A DNA stretch of 64,000 nucleotides, taken from contig JAXHVN010000011.1 in NCBI GenBank assembly GCA_034189165.1, forward strand, positions 62,001 to 126,000, in the 5' to 3' direction. Below are positions 17,292 to 24,525 of this stretch, piece by piece. The notes under the pieces were generated by a model. The model did no database searches. It saw only the letters and a list, made by a program, of their open reading frames with translations, and had not been told where the DNA came from. A program made the position numbers and the translations under genes. Source of the DNA: JAASSS01 sp021767745 (lineage in GTDB: Bacteria > Pseudomonadota > Gammaproteobacteria > UBA5335). How positions within the stretch are numbered: position 1 is the stretch's first letter; every line of letters begins with the position of its first letter.

Positions 17292-18193
17292 ACGCCTCCC
17301 CGCCGTCGGCGCCCTGGGCGCCACGCCGGGCAGCCGACAGCGTGGCGTATTCGATCAACGGCCTCCACTACCACACCTGGCAATGGGGGCCGACCTCGGG
17401 GCCGGCGGCCTTGCTGCTGCACGGCTGGATGGATGCCGGCGCGAGCTTCCAGCTGCTCGCCGACGCCCTGCCCGGACACTGGCGGCTCATTGCCCCGGAC
17501 TGGCGTGGCTTCGGCCGGACGGCGTGGGCGCCGGGCGGCTATTGGTTCGCTGACTATCTCGCGGACCTCGATGGCCTGTTGCAGCATCTGTCGCCGGACG
17601 CGCCGGTGCTGCTGATCGGTCACAGCATGGGCGGGAACATCGCCGGCCTGTACGCGGGTATTCGGCCGGCGCGGGTCAGCCGGCTGGTCAATCTCGACGG
17701 CTTCGCCATCCCCGGGGCGCAGCCACGGGAGGCACCGGCCCGCTACGCGCACTGGCTGCGCAGCCTGTCGACACCGCCCGAGTGGCGCCAGTACCCTGAT
17801 TTCGCTGCGCTGGCAGCACGCCTGCGGCAGCGGCATCCATTTCTCTGTGCCGATCAGGCCCGGTTCATCGCCGAGGCGTGGGCCGAACCCAGCGGAACCG
17901 GCGTGCGACTGCGCGCCGATCCGCGCCATCGCCGGCCGAATCCGGTGCTGTTCCGTCTGGAAGAAGCGCGCGCCTGCTGGCAGCGCGTGACGGCCGATAC
18001 GCTCTGGCTCTCGGGCGCCGGAACCTTCCTGGCCACCGGCGGCCTGGCCGAGGAGAACGGCGCCTGCTTTCGCTCCCTGACACGCCTTGAGATCGACAAC
18101 GCCGGCCACATGTTGCATCTTGAACGGCCGGTCGAGGTGGCTGCGCGCATCGTCGATTGGCTGGAACCTTCAGGCGGTTGGCCGGTCCAATAG
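17288..18193 (+). CDS. Alpha/beta fold hydrolase, last gene of the ATP-grasp operon
   Basis: A 301-residue alpha/beta hydrolase with the nucleophile elbow GHSMGG (Ser113), an oxyanion-type LLLHGWMDAG motif near 43 and the catalytic histidine in NAGHMLHLE (about 274). It lacks a secretion signal. The GTG start overlaps the TGA of the transglutaminase gene by four bases, giving direct translational coupling with the predicted ligase operon. The substrate is unknown: an ester, an amide or a small-molecule product of the ligases are all possible. The transcript probably ends before the pmoC-like promoter, although no terminator is visible between them. Confidence 0.88.
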   Translation: MNASPPSAPWAPRRAADSVAYSINGLHYHTWQWGPTSGPAALLLHGWMDAGASFQLLADALPGHWRLIAPDWRGFGRTAWAPGGYWFADYLADLDGLLQHLSPDAPVLLIGHSMGGNIAGLYAGIRPARVSRLVNLDGFAIPGAQPREAPARYAHWLRSLSTPPEWRQYPDFAALAARLRQRHPFLCADQARFIAEAWAEPSGTGVRLRADPRHRRPNPVLFRLEEARACWQRVTADTLWLSGAGTFLATGGLAEENGACFRSLTRLEIDNAGHMLHLERPVEVAARIVDWLEPSGGWPVQ

Positions 18194-18261
18194 ACTGAAC
18201 GGTCAGCCGATGATCCCGCCTTGCCGGACGTCGGGTGGCATTCTCAGCGAGAAGTCCCACA

Positions 18262-18294
18262 TGAACGTTCGTTCAAGGGTTGAGCGATCGTTCA
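18262..18294 (+). promoter_or_regulatory. Two tandem 14-bp palindromic operators upstream of the pmoC-like gene
   Basis: The first site, TGAACGTTCGTTCA at 18262-18275, is a perfect 6-2-6 inverted repeat. The second, TGAGCGATCGTTCA at 18281-18294, has one mismatch. Their starts are 19 bp apart, close to two helical turns. The second site overlaps the predicted -35 box and spacer, so a bound protein would block RNA polymerase. The geometry resembles operators of TetR-family repressors. No regulator gene lies nearby. Confidence 0.7.
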
Positions 18295-18308
18295 AGTTGG
18301 CCGACAAT
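18280..18308 (+). promoter_or_regulatory. Predicted sigma-70 promoter of the pmoC-like gene
   Basis: A -35 box TTGAGC (18280-18285) and a -10 box GACAAT (18303-18308) are separated by exactly 17 bp. Transcription would start near 18315, giving a short leader of about 22 bases with the ribosome binding site in it. The second palindromic operator overlaps the -35 box. Confidence 0.55.
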
Positions 18309-18336
18309 ATGTCTCCATCTGCGGAGGAGGATTTTT

Positions 18337-19173
18337 ATGAGTAGTGTGGCCGAAACTCACAAGACCCCCGTTGCGCAACCGCAACAGGCGGGCATGTTCG
18401 GCGGCATCCTGAGCTGGCTTGGCTTGGCGCAGGACGAAACCAAGGCGCCGTCGCCGCCGTGGCGCGCGGCCTTCATCGGCGTGTTCCTGGCACTGGTGCT
18501 CTTCGGCGTCTATCGCTGGTATCAGCATGCCTACTCGTTCACGGTGGGATTGGACTACTTCGAGCCGGAGTTCGGCGTCTACTGGATGCGGCTGTTCTAC
18601 ATCCAGATGGCGCTGATCACCCTTGCAGGCGCGATCGGCGTGCCGCTGCTGTGGTTCACCCGGCCGAAGGATCCAATGGCGATGTCTCCGCACAAGGAGC
18701 TGTCGATCTATTATCTGATCCTGTCGTTCATCGCGGTGGCCAGCGTGGTGGTGGTGGCCATCCTGGGCCTGTTCGTCGAGGCCGATGCGGCCTGGCATCA
18801 GGTGACGGTGCGTGACACCGACTTCACGCCGACGCACATCGGTCTGTTCTACTTCGCCATTCCGCTCGGCATGGTGGCGCTGATTCTGGGCTTCGTGTGG
18901 ATGCACACCCGCATGCCAGACTTCGTCAACCGCGTGTCGCTGCCGTTGGCGCTCGTGGCGGCGGCACCGATCCTGATCATGCCGAACCTCGGCCTGAACG
19001 AGTGGGGTCATACGTTCTTCTATGCGGAAGAGCTGTTCGCCGCACCGATCCACTGGGGCTTCGTGCTGCTGGGTTGGGGCCTGTTCGGTATCGGCGGCTT
19101 TCTGGTTCAGTGCCTGAACCGCATGCGTAAGCTGACGGCGGTCACGGACGAGGAGCGCGTTGCCGCTATCTAA
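18337..19173 (+). CDS. Particulate methane/ammonia monooxygenase-type subunit C (orphan pmoC/amoC-like)
   Basis: A 278-residue, six-helix membrane protein of the PmoC/AmoC family, subunit of copper membrane monooxygenases that hydroxylate methane, ammonia or short alkanes/alkenes. The copper ligands are all present as D-x3-H-x12-H: Asp150, His154 (ADAAWHQ) and His167 (FTPTH), equivalent to Asp156/His160/His173 in Methylococcus. The second family signature, GLNEWGHTFFYAEELF at about 218-233, is also clear. No pmoA or pmoB gene is in the window. The ATG at 18337 follows a very strong GGAGGAGG six bases upstream. Differences from methanotroph sequences (FVEADAAWHQ, AEELFAAPIH) point to a divergent clade, perhaps a hydrocarbon monooxygenase, but phylogeny is needed. 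Confidence 0.93.
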   Translation: MSSVAETHKTPVAQPQQAGMFGGILSWLGLAQDETKAPSPPWRAAFIGVFLALVLFGVYRWYQHAYSFTVGLDYFEPEFGVYWMRLFYIQMALITLAGAIGVPLLWFTRPKDPMAMSPHKELSIYYLILSFIAVASVVVVAILGLFVEADAAWHQVTVRDTDFTPTHIGLFYFAIPLGMVALILGFVWMHTRMPDFVNRVSLPLALVAAAPILIMPNLGLNEWGHTFFYAEELFAAPIHWGFVLLGWGLFGIGGFLVQCLNRMRKLTAVTDEERVAAI

Positions 19174-19214
19174 CGGCGGACGTCGCTAGGCCCGCGCCGA
19201 TGGCGATGGGCAAG

Positions 19215-19241
19215 AAAAAGGGGCCTTCGGGCCCCTTTTTT
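19215..19241 (+). terminator. Strong rho-independent terminator after the pmoC-like gene
   Basis: A perfect hairpin, GGGGCC-TTCG-GGCCCC, is flanked by five A on the left and six T on the right, 41 bases after the stop codon. The TTCG tetraloop is a classic stable loop. The A/T symmetry means it could also stop transcription from the other strand. Confidence 0.93.
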
Positions 19242-19342
19242 AGTCGGTTCGTCTGTTGCCGCCTGTGGGCATCCCGCCCTCAGCCATATTCCGCTCGAAT
19301 CAAGTCAGCCTCGCCGGATAAGCGCTTTGCGATGCGTCCTGA

Positions 19343-20176
19343 TCAGTCGTGGGAGTCAGGGCCCGATCGCCCTACGGCCGCAACCGGCGAGGCGATGAAG
19401 CGCGCCACCTCTTCCTGCACCACGCGGGCCTGAGGTGACAAACCCAGCAGGGCCGTGAGGATCCGGAAATGGCCCAGCCGCTGCATATAGACGAGGCGGG
19501 CGCCGCTGGCCTTCATGTCGTTCAGCCGGCGCCACATGCGCTTGCTCTGACCTAGGCCGACGACCCTGTCCCGGCCACCATGAAGCAGCAGAAACGGCGG
19601 CGCTTGCGGGTGCACCCGCCCCAGCGGCTGCGCATCGGGCTGGCTGCCTGCCTCACCGAAGATGTCCTGTAGCACGGGATCGCGGATCGGCAACAGATCG
19701 TAGGGGCCTGCCAAACCGACCACCCCGGCAACAGCGACCTGGTGGCGCTCCCCGTTCGCGGGTTCCGATGCCGTAACACCCCCGAGCGCCGCCAGACTTG
19801 CCAGGTGGGCACCGGCAGAGTGGCCGATCAGGAAGACGCGACGGGGATCACCGCCGTACTCGCTTGCATGCGCCCCGGCCCAGGCAAGCGCCGCCTGGGC
19901 GTCCTGGACGAAGGTCGGAAATCGCACCTCGGGATACAGCCGATAGTCGGGCAGTACCACCACCCGGCCGGGCGCTGCGAGCACCCGCGCGAGCAGGCGA
20001 TATTGCCGACGCGACCCACTGCGCCAGCGGCCACCGTAGAAGAAGATGACGACGGGCAGTGGCACGGTCTCGCCGCGCGGCCGATAGATCTCCAGCTGCT
20101 GGCGGTCATGCGGCCCATAGGCAGCCACTCCCGCGCGACGCACTGCCGCGGCCTGCAGCCACGGCGAGAGGGTCAT
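19343..20176 (-). CDS. Alpha/beta hydrolase, esterase/lipase type
   Basis: A 277-residue hydrolase of the hormone-sensitive-lipase/BD-FAE-like group. It has an oxyanion-hole motif (IFFYGGRW, near residue 45), the nucleophile elbow GHSAGAH, an acid in HGGRDRVV and a histidine in RLGHFR. No signal peptide is obvious. Its ATG overlaps the stop of the upstream VWA gene (ATGA), so it is the third gene of the MoxR-VWA-hydrolase transcript. The substrate is unknown. Confidence 0.88.
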   Translation of the reverse strand: MTLSPWLQAAAVRRAGVAAYGPHDRQQLEIYRPRGETVPLPVVIFFYGGRWRSGSRRQYRLLARVLAAPGRVVVLPDYRLYPEVRFPTFVQDAQAALAWAGAHASEYGGDPRRVFLIGHSAGAHLASLAALGGVTASEPANGERHQVAVAGVVGLAGPYDLLPIRDPVLQDIFGEAGSQPDAQPLGRVHPQAPPFLLLHGGRDRVVGLGQSKRMWRRLNDMKASGARLVYMQRLGHFRILTALLGLSPQARVVQEEVARFIASPVAAVGRSGPDSHD

Positions 20177-21366
20177 CCGGACAGCGCCCGCAGCCCGTTG
20201 TTCAGACCATCCAGCGTGAGTGGGTACATCTGCCCTTCCATCAGCTCTCTGGTGATGCCGATCGAGGGCGTGCTGGTCCAGCGAGCGACCGGCTCGGGAT
20301 TGAGCCAGATCACCTTGTCAAAGTGCTGCCGCAGCCGCAGCAGCCACAAGGCGCCAGGCTCGGCATTATGGTGTTCGATGCTGCCGCCCTCATAGACGAT
20401 CTCGTACGGGCTCATCGTCGCGTCACCGACGAAGATCACCTTGTAGTCGCGCCCGAAGGTATGCAGCACATCCATGGTCGGGGTGCGCTCGGCCCGGCGG
20501 CGGCGGTTATCCTTCCATAACCATTCGTAGATGAAGTTATGGAAGTAGTAGTACTCCAGGTGCTTGAGTTCGCTGCGGGCGGCCGAGAACAGCTCTTCGC
20601 ACAGGCGCACGTGCATGTCCATGGAACCGCCGACGTCGAAGAACAGGAGCACCTTCACCTTGTTCTGGCGCTCCGGCACCATCTTTACGTCGAGTAGCCC
20701 GCCCCGCCGGGCGGTGGAGCGGATCGTATCGTCCAGATCCAGCTCGAGATCGTTGCCCTCGCGCACGAACTGACGCAGCCGCTTCAAGGCCACCTTGAGG
20801 TTGCGCGTACCGAGTTCGACGGTGTCATCGAGGTTGCGAAACTCCCGCCGATCCCAGACCTTGACGGCCGATCGATGCCGTTCGCCACCTTGGCCGATTC
20901 GTACGCCTTCCGGGTTGTAGCCGTGTGCGCCGAACGGTGAACGGCCCGCTGTGCCGATCTGGCGATTGCCGCCCTGGTGACGCTCCTTCTGGTTCTCGAG
21001 CCGGTCGCGCAGCGCCTCCATCAGCTTGTCCAGCCCGCCCATCGACTCGACGAGGCGTTTCTCCTCCTCGCTCAGCTCGAGGGAAGCACGCTTGGCCAGC
21101 CATTCGGCCGGGATCTCCCCCCGCCCGATGGCTTCCTGCAGACGCTCACCGACCGCCTCGATTCCCTTGAAGTAGGCGCCGAACACCTGGTCGAACCGAT
21201 CGAAGAGCTTCTCGTCCTTGATCAGCGCGCTGCGCGCGAGGTAGTAGAACTCATCGAGGTTCGGCCCGATGACACGCCGCTCCAGCGCCTCGTGCAGGGT
21301 GAGAAACTCGGTCAGGCTGACCGGCAGCTTTGCCTCACGCAGCGCATAGAAGAAGTCGACCAGCAT
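20173..21366 (-). CDS. VWA domain-containing protein, CoxE/COG3825-like
   Basis: A 397-residue cytoplasmic protein with a C-terminal von Willebrand A domain. Its metal-ion-dependent adhesion motif reads DVGGSMD, the DxGxS variant found in this family, not the canonical DxSxS. The N-terminal half is helical and charged. It directly follows a MoxR AAA ATPase (nine bases between the genes). MoxR/VWA pairs act together as chaperone-like machines that assemble or metallate other proteins; for CoxD/CoxE the client is CO dehydrogenase. The client here is unknown. Confidence 0.9.
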   Translation of the reverse strand: MLVDFFYALREAKLPVSLTEFLTLHEALERRVIGPNLDEFYYLARSALIKDEKLFDRFDQVFGAYFKGIEAVGERLQEAIGRGEIPAEWLAKRASLELSEEEKRLVESMGGLDKLMEALRDRLENQKERHQGGNRQIGTAGRSPFGAHGYNPEGVRIGQGGERHRSAVKVWDRREFRNLDDTVELGTRNLKVALKRLRQFVREGNDLELDLDDTIRSTARRGGLLDVKMVPERQNKVKVLLFFDVGGSMDMHVRLCEELFSAARSELKHLEYYYFHNFIYEWLWKDNRRRRAERTPTMDVLHTFGRDYKVIFVGDATMSPYEIVYEGGSIEHHNAEPGALWLLRLRQHFDKVIWLNPEPVARWTSTPSIGITRELMEGQMYPLTLDGLNNGLRALSG

Positions 21367-21375
21367 CGGCGGCGT

Positions 21376-22224
21376 CTAGCCCTGCTCGCGTCGCGCCATG
21401 AAGGCCAGGCGCTCGAAGAGCTGGACGTCCTGCTCGTTCTTGAGCAGCGCGCCGTGGAGCGGTGGGATCACCTGCTTGGGATCCCGGCTGCGGAACACCT
21501 CGGCTGAGATGTCCTCGGCCAGCAGCAGCTTCAGCCAGTCCAGCAACTCGGACGTCGACGGCTTCTTGCGCAGCCCGGGCACCTCGCGCAGGTCGAAGAA
21601 CGTCTGCAGGGCCTCGGCCAGCAACGCCTTCTTCAGCTCGGGGAAGTGCACGTCCACGATCTGCGTCATCGTCTCCTTGTCCGGGAAACGAATGAAGTGA
21701 AAGAAACAGCGCCGCAGGAACGCATCCGGCAGCTCCTTCTCGTTGTTGCTGGTGATGATGATGATCGGCCGGTGACGCGCCTGCACCATCTGCTGCGTCT
21801 CGTAGACGAAGAACTCCATCCGGTCGAGCTCGCGCAGCAGGTCATTAGGGAATTCGATGTCCGCCTTGTCGATCTCGTCGATCAGGAGCACCGGACGCCG
21901 GTCGGACTCGAACGCCTGCCAGAGCGGCCCGCGCTTGATGTAGTTGGCGATGTCGTGCACCCGCTCGTCGCCGAGCTGCGAGTCGCGCAGGCGGGAGACG
22001 GCGTCATACTCATACAGTCCCTGCTGCGCCTTGCTGGTCGACTTGATGTGCCACTGGAACAGCGGCGCATCCAGTCCCCGCGCCACCTCCTCGGCCAGCA
22101 TCGTCTTGCCGGTGCCGGGCTCGCCCTTGATCAGCAGCGGCCGCTCCAGCGTGATGGCGGCGTTGACGGCCATCATCAGGTCGTCCGTGGCGACGTAGCT
22201 GTCGGTGCCTTCGAATCTCGTCAT
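21376..22224 (-). CDS. MoxR family AAA+ ATPase
   Basis: A 282-residue AAA+ ATPase of the MoxR group. Walker A reads GEPGTGKTMLAEE, Walker B LLIDEIDKAD and sensor 1 is in IIITSNNEKELPDAF. The C-terminal helical lid is present. The family partners with VWA proteins, as encoded immediately downstream. The start MTRFEGTDSYVATDDL is a good fit to the family. The pgk stop lies 29 bases upstream, so the pair may be read from the glycolytic transcript or from a promoter inside pgk. Confidence 0.93.
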   Translation of the reverse strand: MTRFEGTDSYVATDDLMMAVNAAITLERPLLIKGEPGTGKTMLAEEVARGLDAPLFQWHIKSTSKAQQGLYEYDAVSRLRDSQLGDERVHDIANYIKRGPLWQAFESDRRPVLLIDEIDKADIEFPNDLLRELDRMEFFVYETQQMVQARHRPIIIITSNNEKELPDAFLRRCFFHFIRFPDKETMTQIVDVHFPELKKALLAEALQTFFDLREVPGLRKKPSTSELLDWLKLLLAEDISAEVFRSRDPKQVIPPLHGALLKNEQDVQLFERLAFMARREQG

Positions 22225-22253
22225 GTTCAGTTTCCGTTGGAGCCGGCGGGGCG

Positions 22254-23429
22254 TCAGGCCGCCCGGGCCTCTAGCACCGCCACTGCCGGCAGCGTCTTGC
22301 CTTCGAGAAATTCCAGGAAGGCCCCGCCGCCGGTGGAAATGTAGGACATCCGCTCGGCGAGACCATACTTGTCCAGCGCCGCCAGCGTATCCCCGCCCCC
22401 GGCGATGGAGAATGCGCCGCTGCCAGCGACTGCCTCACCGACCGCCCGGGTGCCCTCGCCGAAGGCGTCGATCTCGAACACGCCGACCGGGCCATTCCAG
22501 ACGATGGTGCCCGCCCGGGCCAGGATCTCGCCGTAGCGCGCCGCCGTGCGTGGCCCGATGTCCAGGATCATCTCCTGCTCACCGACCTCTTCGATGCCGA
22601 TCGTGCGCCGCGGCGCTTCGGCGCTGAGTTCGGTGGCCACCACCACATCCACGGGCAGCGGCAGCTCGCCCTCGCGGGCGGCGAGCTTGTCCATCAGGGC
22701 GCGGGCGGAGGACAGCAGATCCGGCTCGTGCAGCGACCTGCCCACACCATGGCCAGCCGCGGCCAGGAAGGTGTTGGCGATGCCGCCGCCCGGGATCAGC
22801 CGATCGACCCGATCCGCCAGTGCATCGAGCACCTCGAGCTTGGTCGACACCTTGGAACCGCCGACGATCGCCACCAGCGGCCGTTCGGGGGCGCGCATGG
22901 CCTTGCCCAGGGCGTCGAGCTCGCGCGCCAGCAACGGCCCGGCGCAGGCGATGGGCGCGAAGCGGGCGACCGCGTGGGTCGAGGCCTGCGCCCGATGCGC
23001 GGTGGCGAAGGCGTCCATGACGTAGACGTCGCACAGGGCTGCCATCTTCCGGCCGAGCGCGTCATCGTCCCGCTTCTCGCCGGACAGGAAGCGCACGTTC
23101 TCCAGCAGCACCAGCTCACCCGGCGCCACCGTCACGCCATCGACCCAGTCCTGCACCAGCGGTACCTCACGCCCCAGGCGCTGGCCCAGTGCCTCGGCCA
23201 CCGGCGCCAACGAGTACTGCGGGTCGTATTCGCCTTCCGTCGGCCGGCCGAGGTGGGACATCACCATGACCGCCGCACCGGCATCGAGCGCGGCCTGCAG
23301 CGTGCCGAGCGCGGCATCGATGCGGGCCTGGCTCGTCACCCGGCCGTTCTCCACGGGCACGTTCAGGTCCTCGCGAATCAGCACCCGCTGCCCGCGAAGC
23401 TCGAGCTCCTCCATCCGCCGGAACGCCAT
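22254..23429 (-). CDS. pgk: Phosphoglycerate kinase
   Basis: A 391-residue glycolytic/gluconeogenic enzyme interconverting 1,3-bisphosphoglycerate and 3-phosphoglycerate with ADP/ATP. The N-terminal substrate-binding motif VLIREDLNVPVENG, the hinge segment WNGPVGVFE and the nucleotide-binding GGGDTLAALDKYG are intact. Length matches bacterial PGKs. It lies nine bases downstream of gap in a tkt-gap-pgk cluster typical of proteobacteria. Confidence 0.97.
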   Translation of the reverse strand: MAFRRMEELELRGQRVLIREDLNVPVENGRVTSQARIDAALGTLQAALDAGAAVMVMSHLGRPTEGEYDPQYSLAPVAEALGQRLGREVPLVQDWVDGVTVAPGELVLLENVRFLSGEKRDDDALGRKMAALCDVYVMDAFATAHRAQASTHAVARFAPIACAGPLLARELDALGKAMRAPERPLVAIVGGSKVSTKLEVLDALADRVDRLIPGGGIANTFLAAAGHGVGRSLHEPDLLSSARALMDKLAAREGELPLPVDVVVATELSAEAPRRTIGIEEVGEQEMILDIGPRTAARYGEILARAGTIVWNGPVGVFEIDAFGEGTRAVGEAVAGSGAFSIAGGGDTLAALDKYGLAERMSYISTGGGAFLEFLEGKTLPAVAVLEARAA

Positions 23430-23438
23430 TGCCGCCCC

Positions 23439-24452
23439 CTAGCCGGCGTGCGCCAGCGCGATCGCCGTATCGATCATGCGGTTGGAGAAGCCCCACTCGT
23501 TGTCATACCAGGAGCAGACCTTCACCAGCCGGCCGTCGATCACCTTCGTCAGGCTCAGATCGACGATCGAGGACAGCGGATTGTGATTGAAGTCCACCGA
23601 GACCAGCGGCTCGCTGTTGGTGCCGAGCACCCCGGCCAGCTCGCCCTTGGCGGCGGCGGTGAGCACGTCGTTGACTTCCTCCACGCTGGTATCGCGGGCT
23701 GCCGTGAACGTCAGGTCGACCATGGAGACGTTGATGGTCGGCACCCGCATCGCGAAGCCGTCCAGCTTGCCGTCCAGCTCAGGCAGCACCAACCCCACCG
23801 CCGCGGCAGCGCCGGTCTTGGTCGGAATCATCGAATGCACGGCCGAGCGGGCGCGGCGCAGGTCGGAGTGATAGACGTCGGTGAGCACCTGATCGTTGGT
23901 GAACGAGTGGATCGTGTTCATCAGGCCATGGACGACCCCGATCTTCTCGTGCAGCGGCTTGACCAGCGGTGCGAGGCAGTTGGTGGTGCAGGAGGCATTG
24001 GAGACGATGCGCGCCTCGCTCGTCAGCGACTTCTCGTTGACGCCATAGACGATGGTCGCATCCACGTCCTTGCCGGCCGGCGCCGAGATCAGCACCTTCT
24101 TCGCCCCCCCTTCGAGGTGGGCCGAAGCCTTGTCACGCGAGGCGAACAGGCCGGTGCACTCCAGCACCACGTCCACCTCCAGCTCGCCCCAGGGCAGCTC
24201 GGCGGGATTGCGCTGGCTCAGCACCTTGATGCGATCACCAGCCACCACCAGGTCGCCGTCCTCCACGCTCACCTCGCGGCCGAAGGGACCGTGGGTGCTG
24301 TCGTGCCGGGTGAGGTGGGCATTGGTCTTGGCATCGCCGAGATCATTGATCGCCACGATCTGCGCCTCGCCCTCGCGTCCCTGCTCATAGAGCGCCCGCA
24401 GGATGTTGCGCCCGATGCGGCCGTAGCCGTTGATCGCCAACTTGATTGCCAT
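23439..24452 (-). CDS. gap: Glyceraldehyde-3-phosphate dehydrogenase
   Basis: A 337-residue phosphorylating GAPDH. The NAD-binding loop GYGRIGRN begins near residue 9, the catalytic cysteine is in SNASCTTNCLAP, and the C-terminal signature WYDNEWGFSNRM is intact. The start has AAGGAG seven bases upstream. It sits between tkt and pgk on the same strand, 73 bp downstream of the tkt stop, so it belongs to the same carbon-metabolism operon. Confidence 0.97.
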   Translation of the reverse strand: MAIKLAINGYGRIGRNILRALYEQGREGEAQIVAINDLGDAKTNAHLTRHDSTHGPFGREVSVEDGDLVVAGDRIKVLSQRNPAELPWGELEVDVVLECTGLFASRDKASAHLEGGAKKVLISAPAGKDVDATIVYGVNEKSLTSEARIVSNASCTTNCLAPLVKPLHEKIGVVHGLMNTIHSFTNDQVLTDVYHSDLRRARSAVHSMIPTKTGAAAAVGLVLPELDGKLDGFAMRVPTINVSMVDLTFTAARDTSVEEVNDVLTAAAKGELAGVLGTNSEPLVSVDFNHNPLSSIVDLSLTKVIDGRLVKVCSWYDNEWGFSNRMIDTAIALAHAG

Positions 24453-24525
24453 CTCTGATCTCCTTGATAAATGTCCGGCCCGCCGAGCCGGAGCATGCGA
24501 AGTGCCAGCGGGCGCCGGTCCGGCT

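Noticed and set aside
18194..18336. Small gene between the hydrolase and the pmoC-like gene
   Set aside because: The only extension is an in-frame GTG at 18280 that would add 19 unrelated residues to PmoC; the strong ribosome binding site at 18323-18330 fixes the start at 18337. The rest is promoter and operator sequence.
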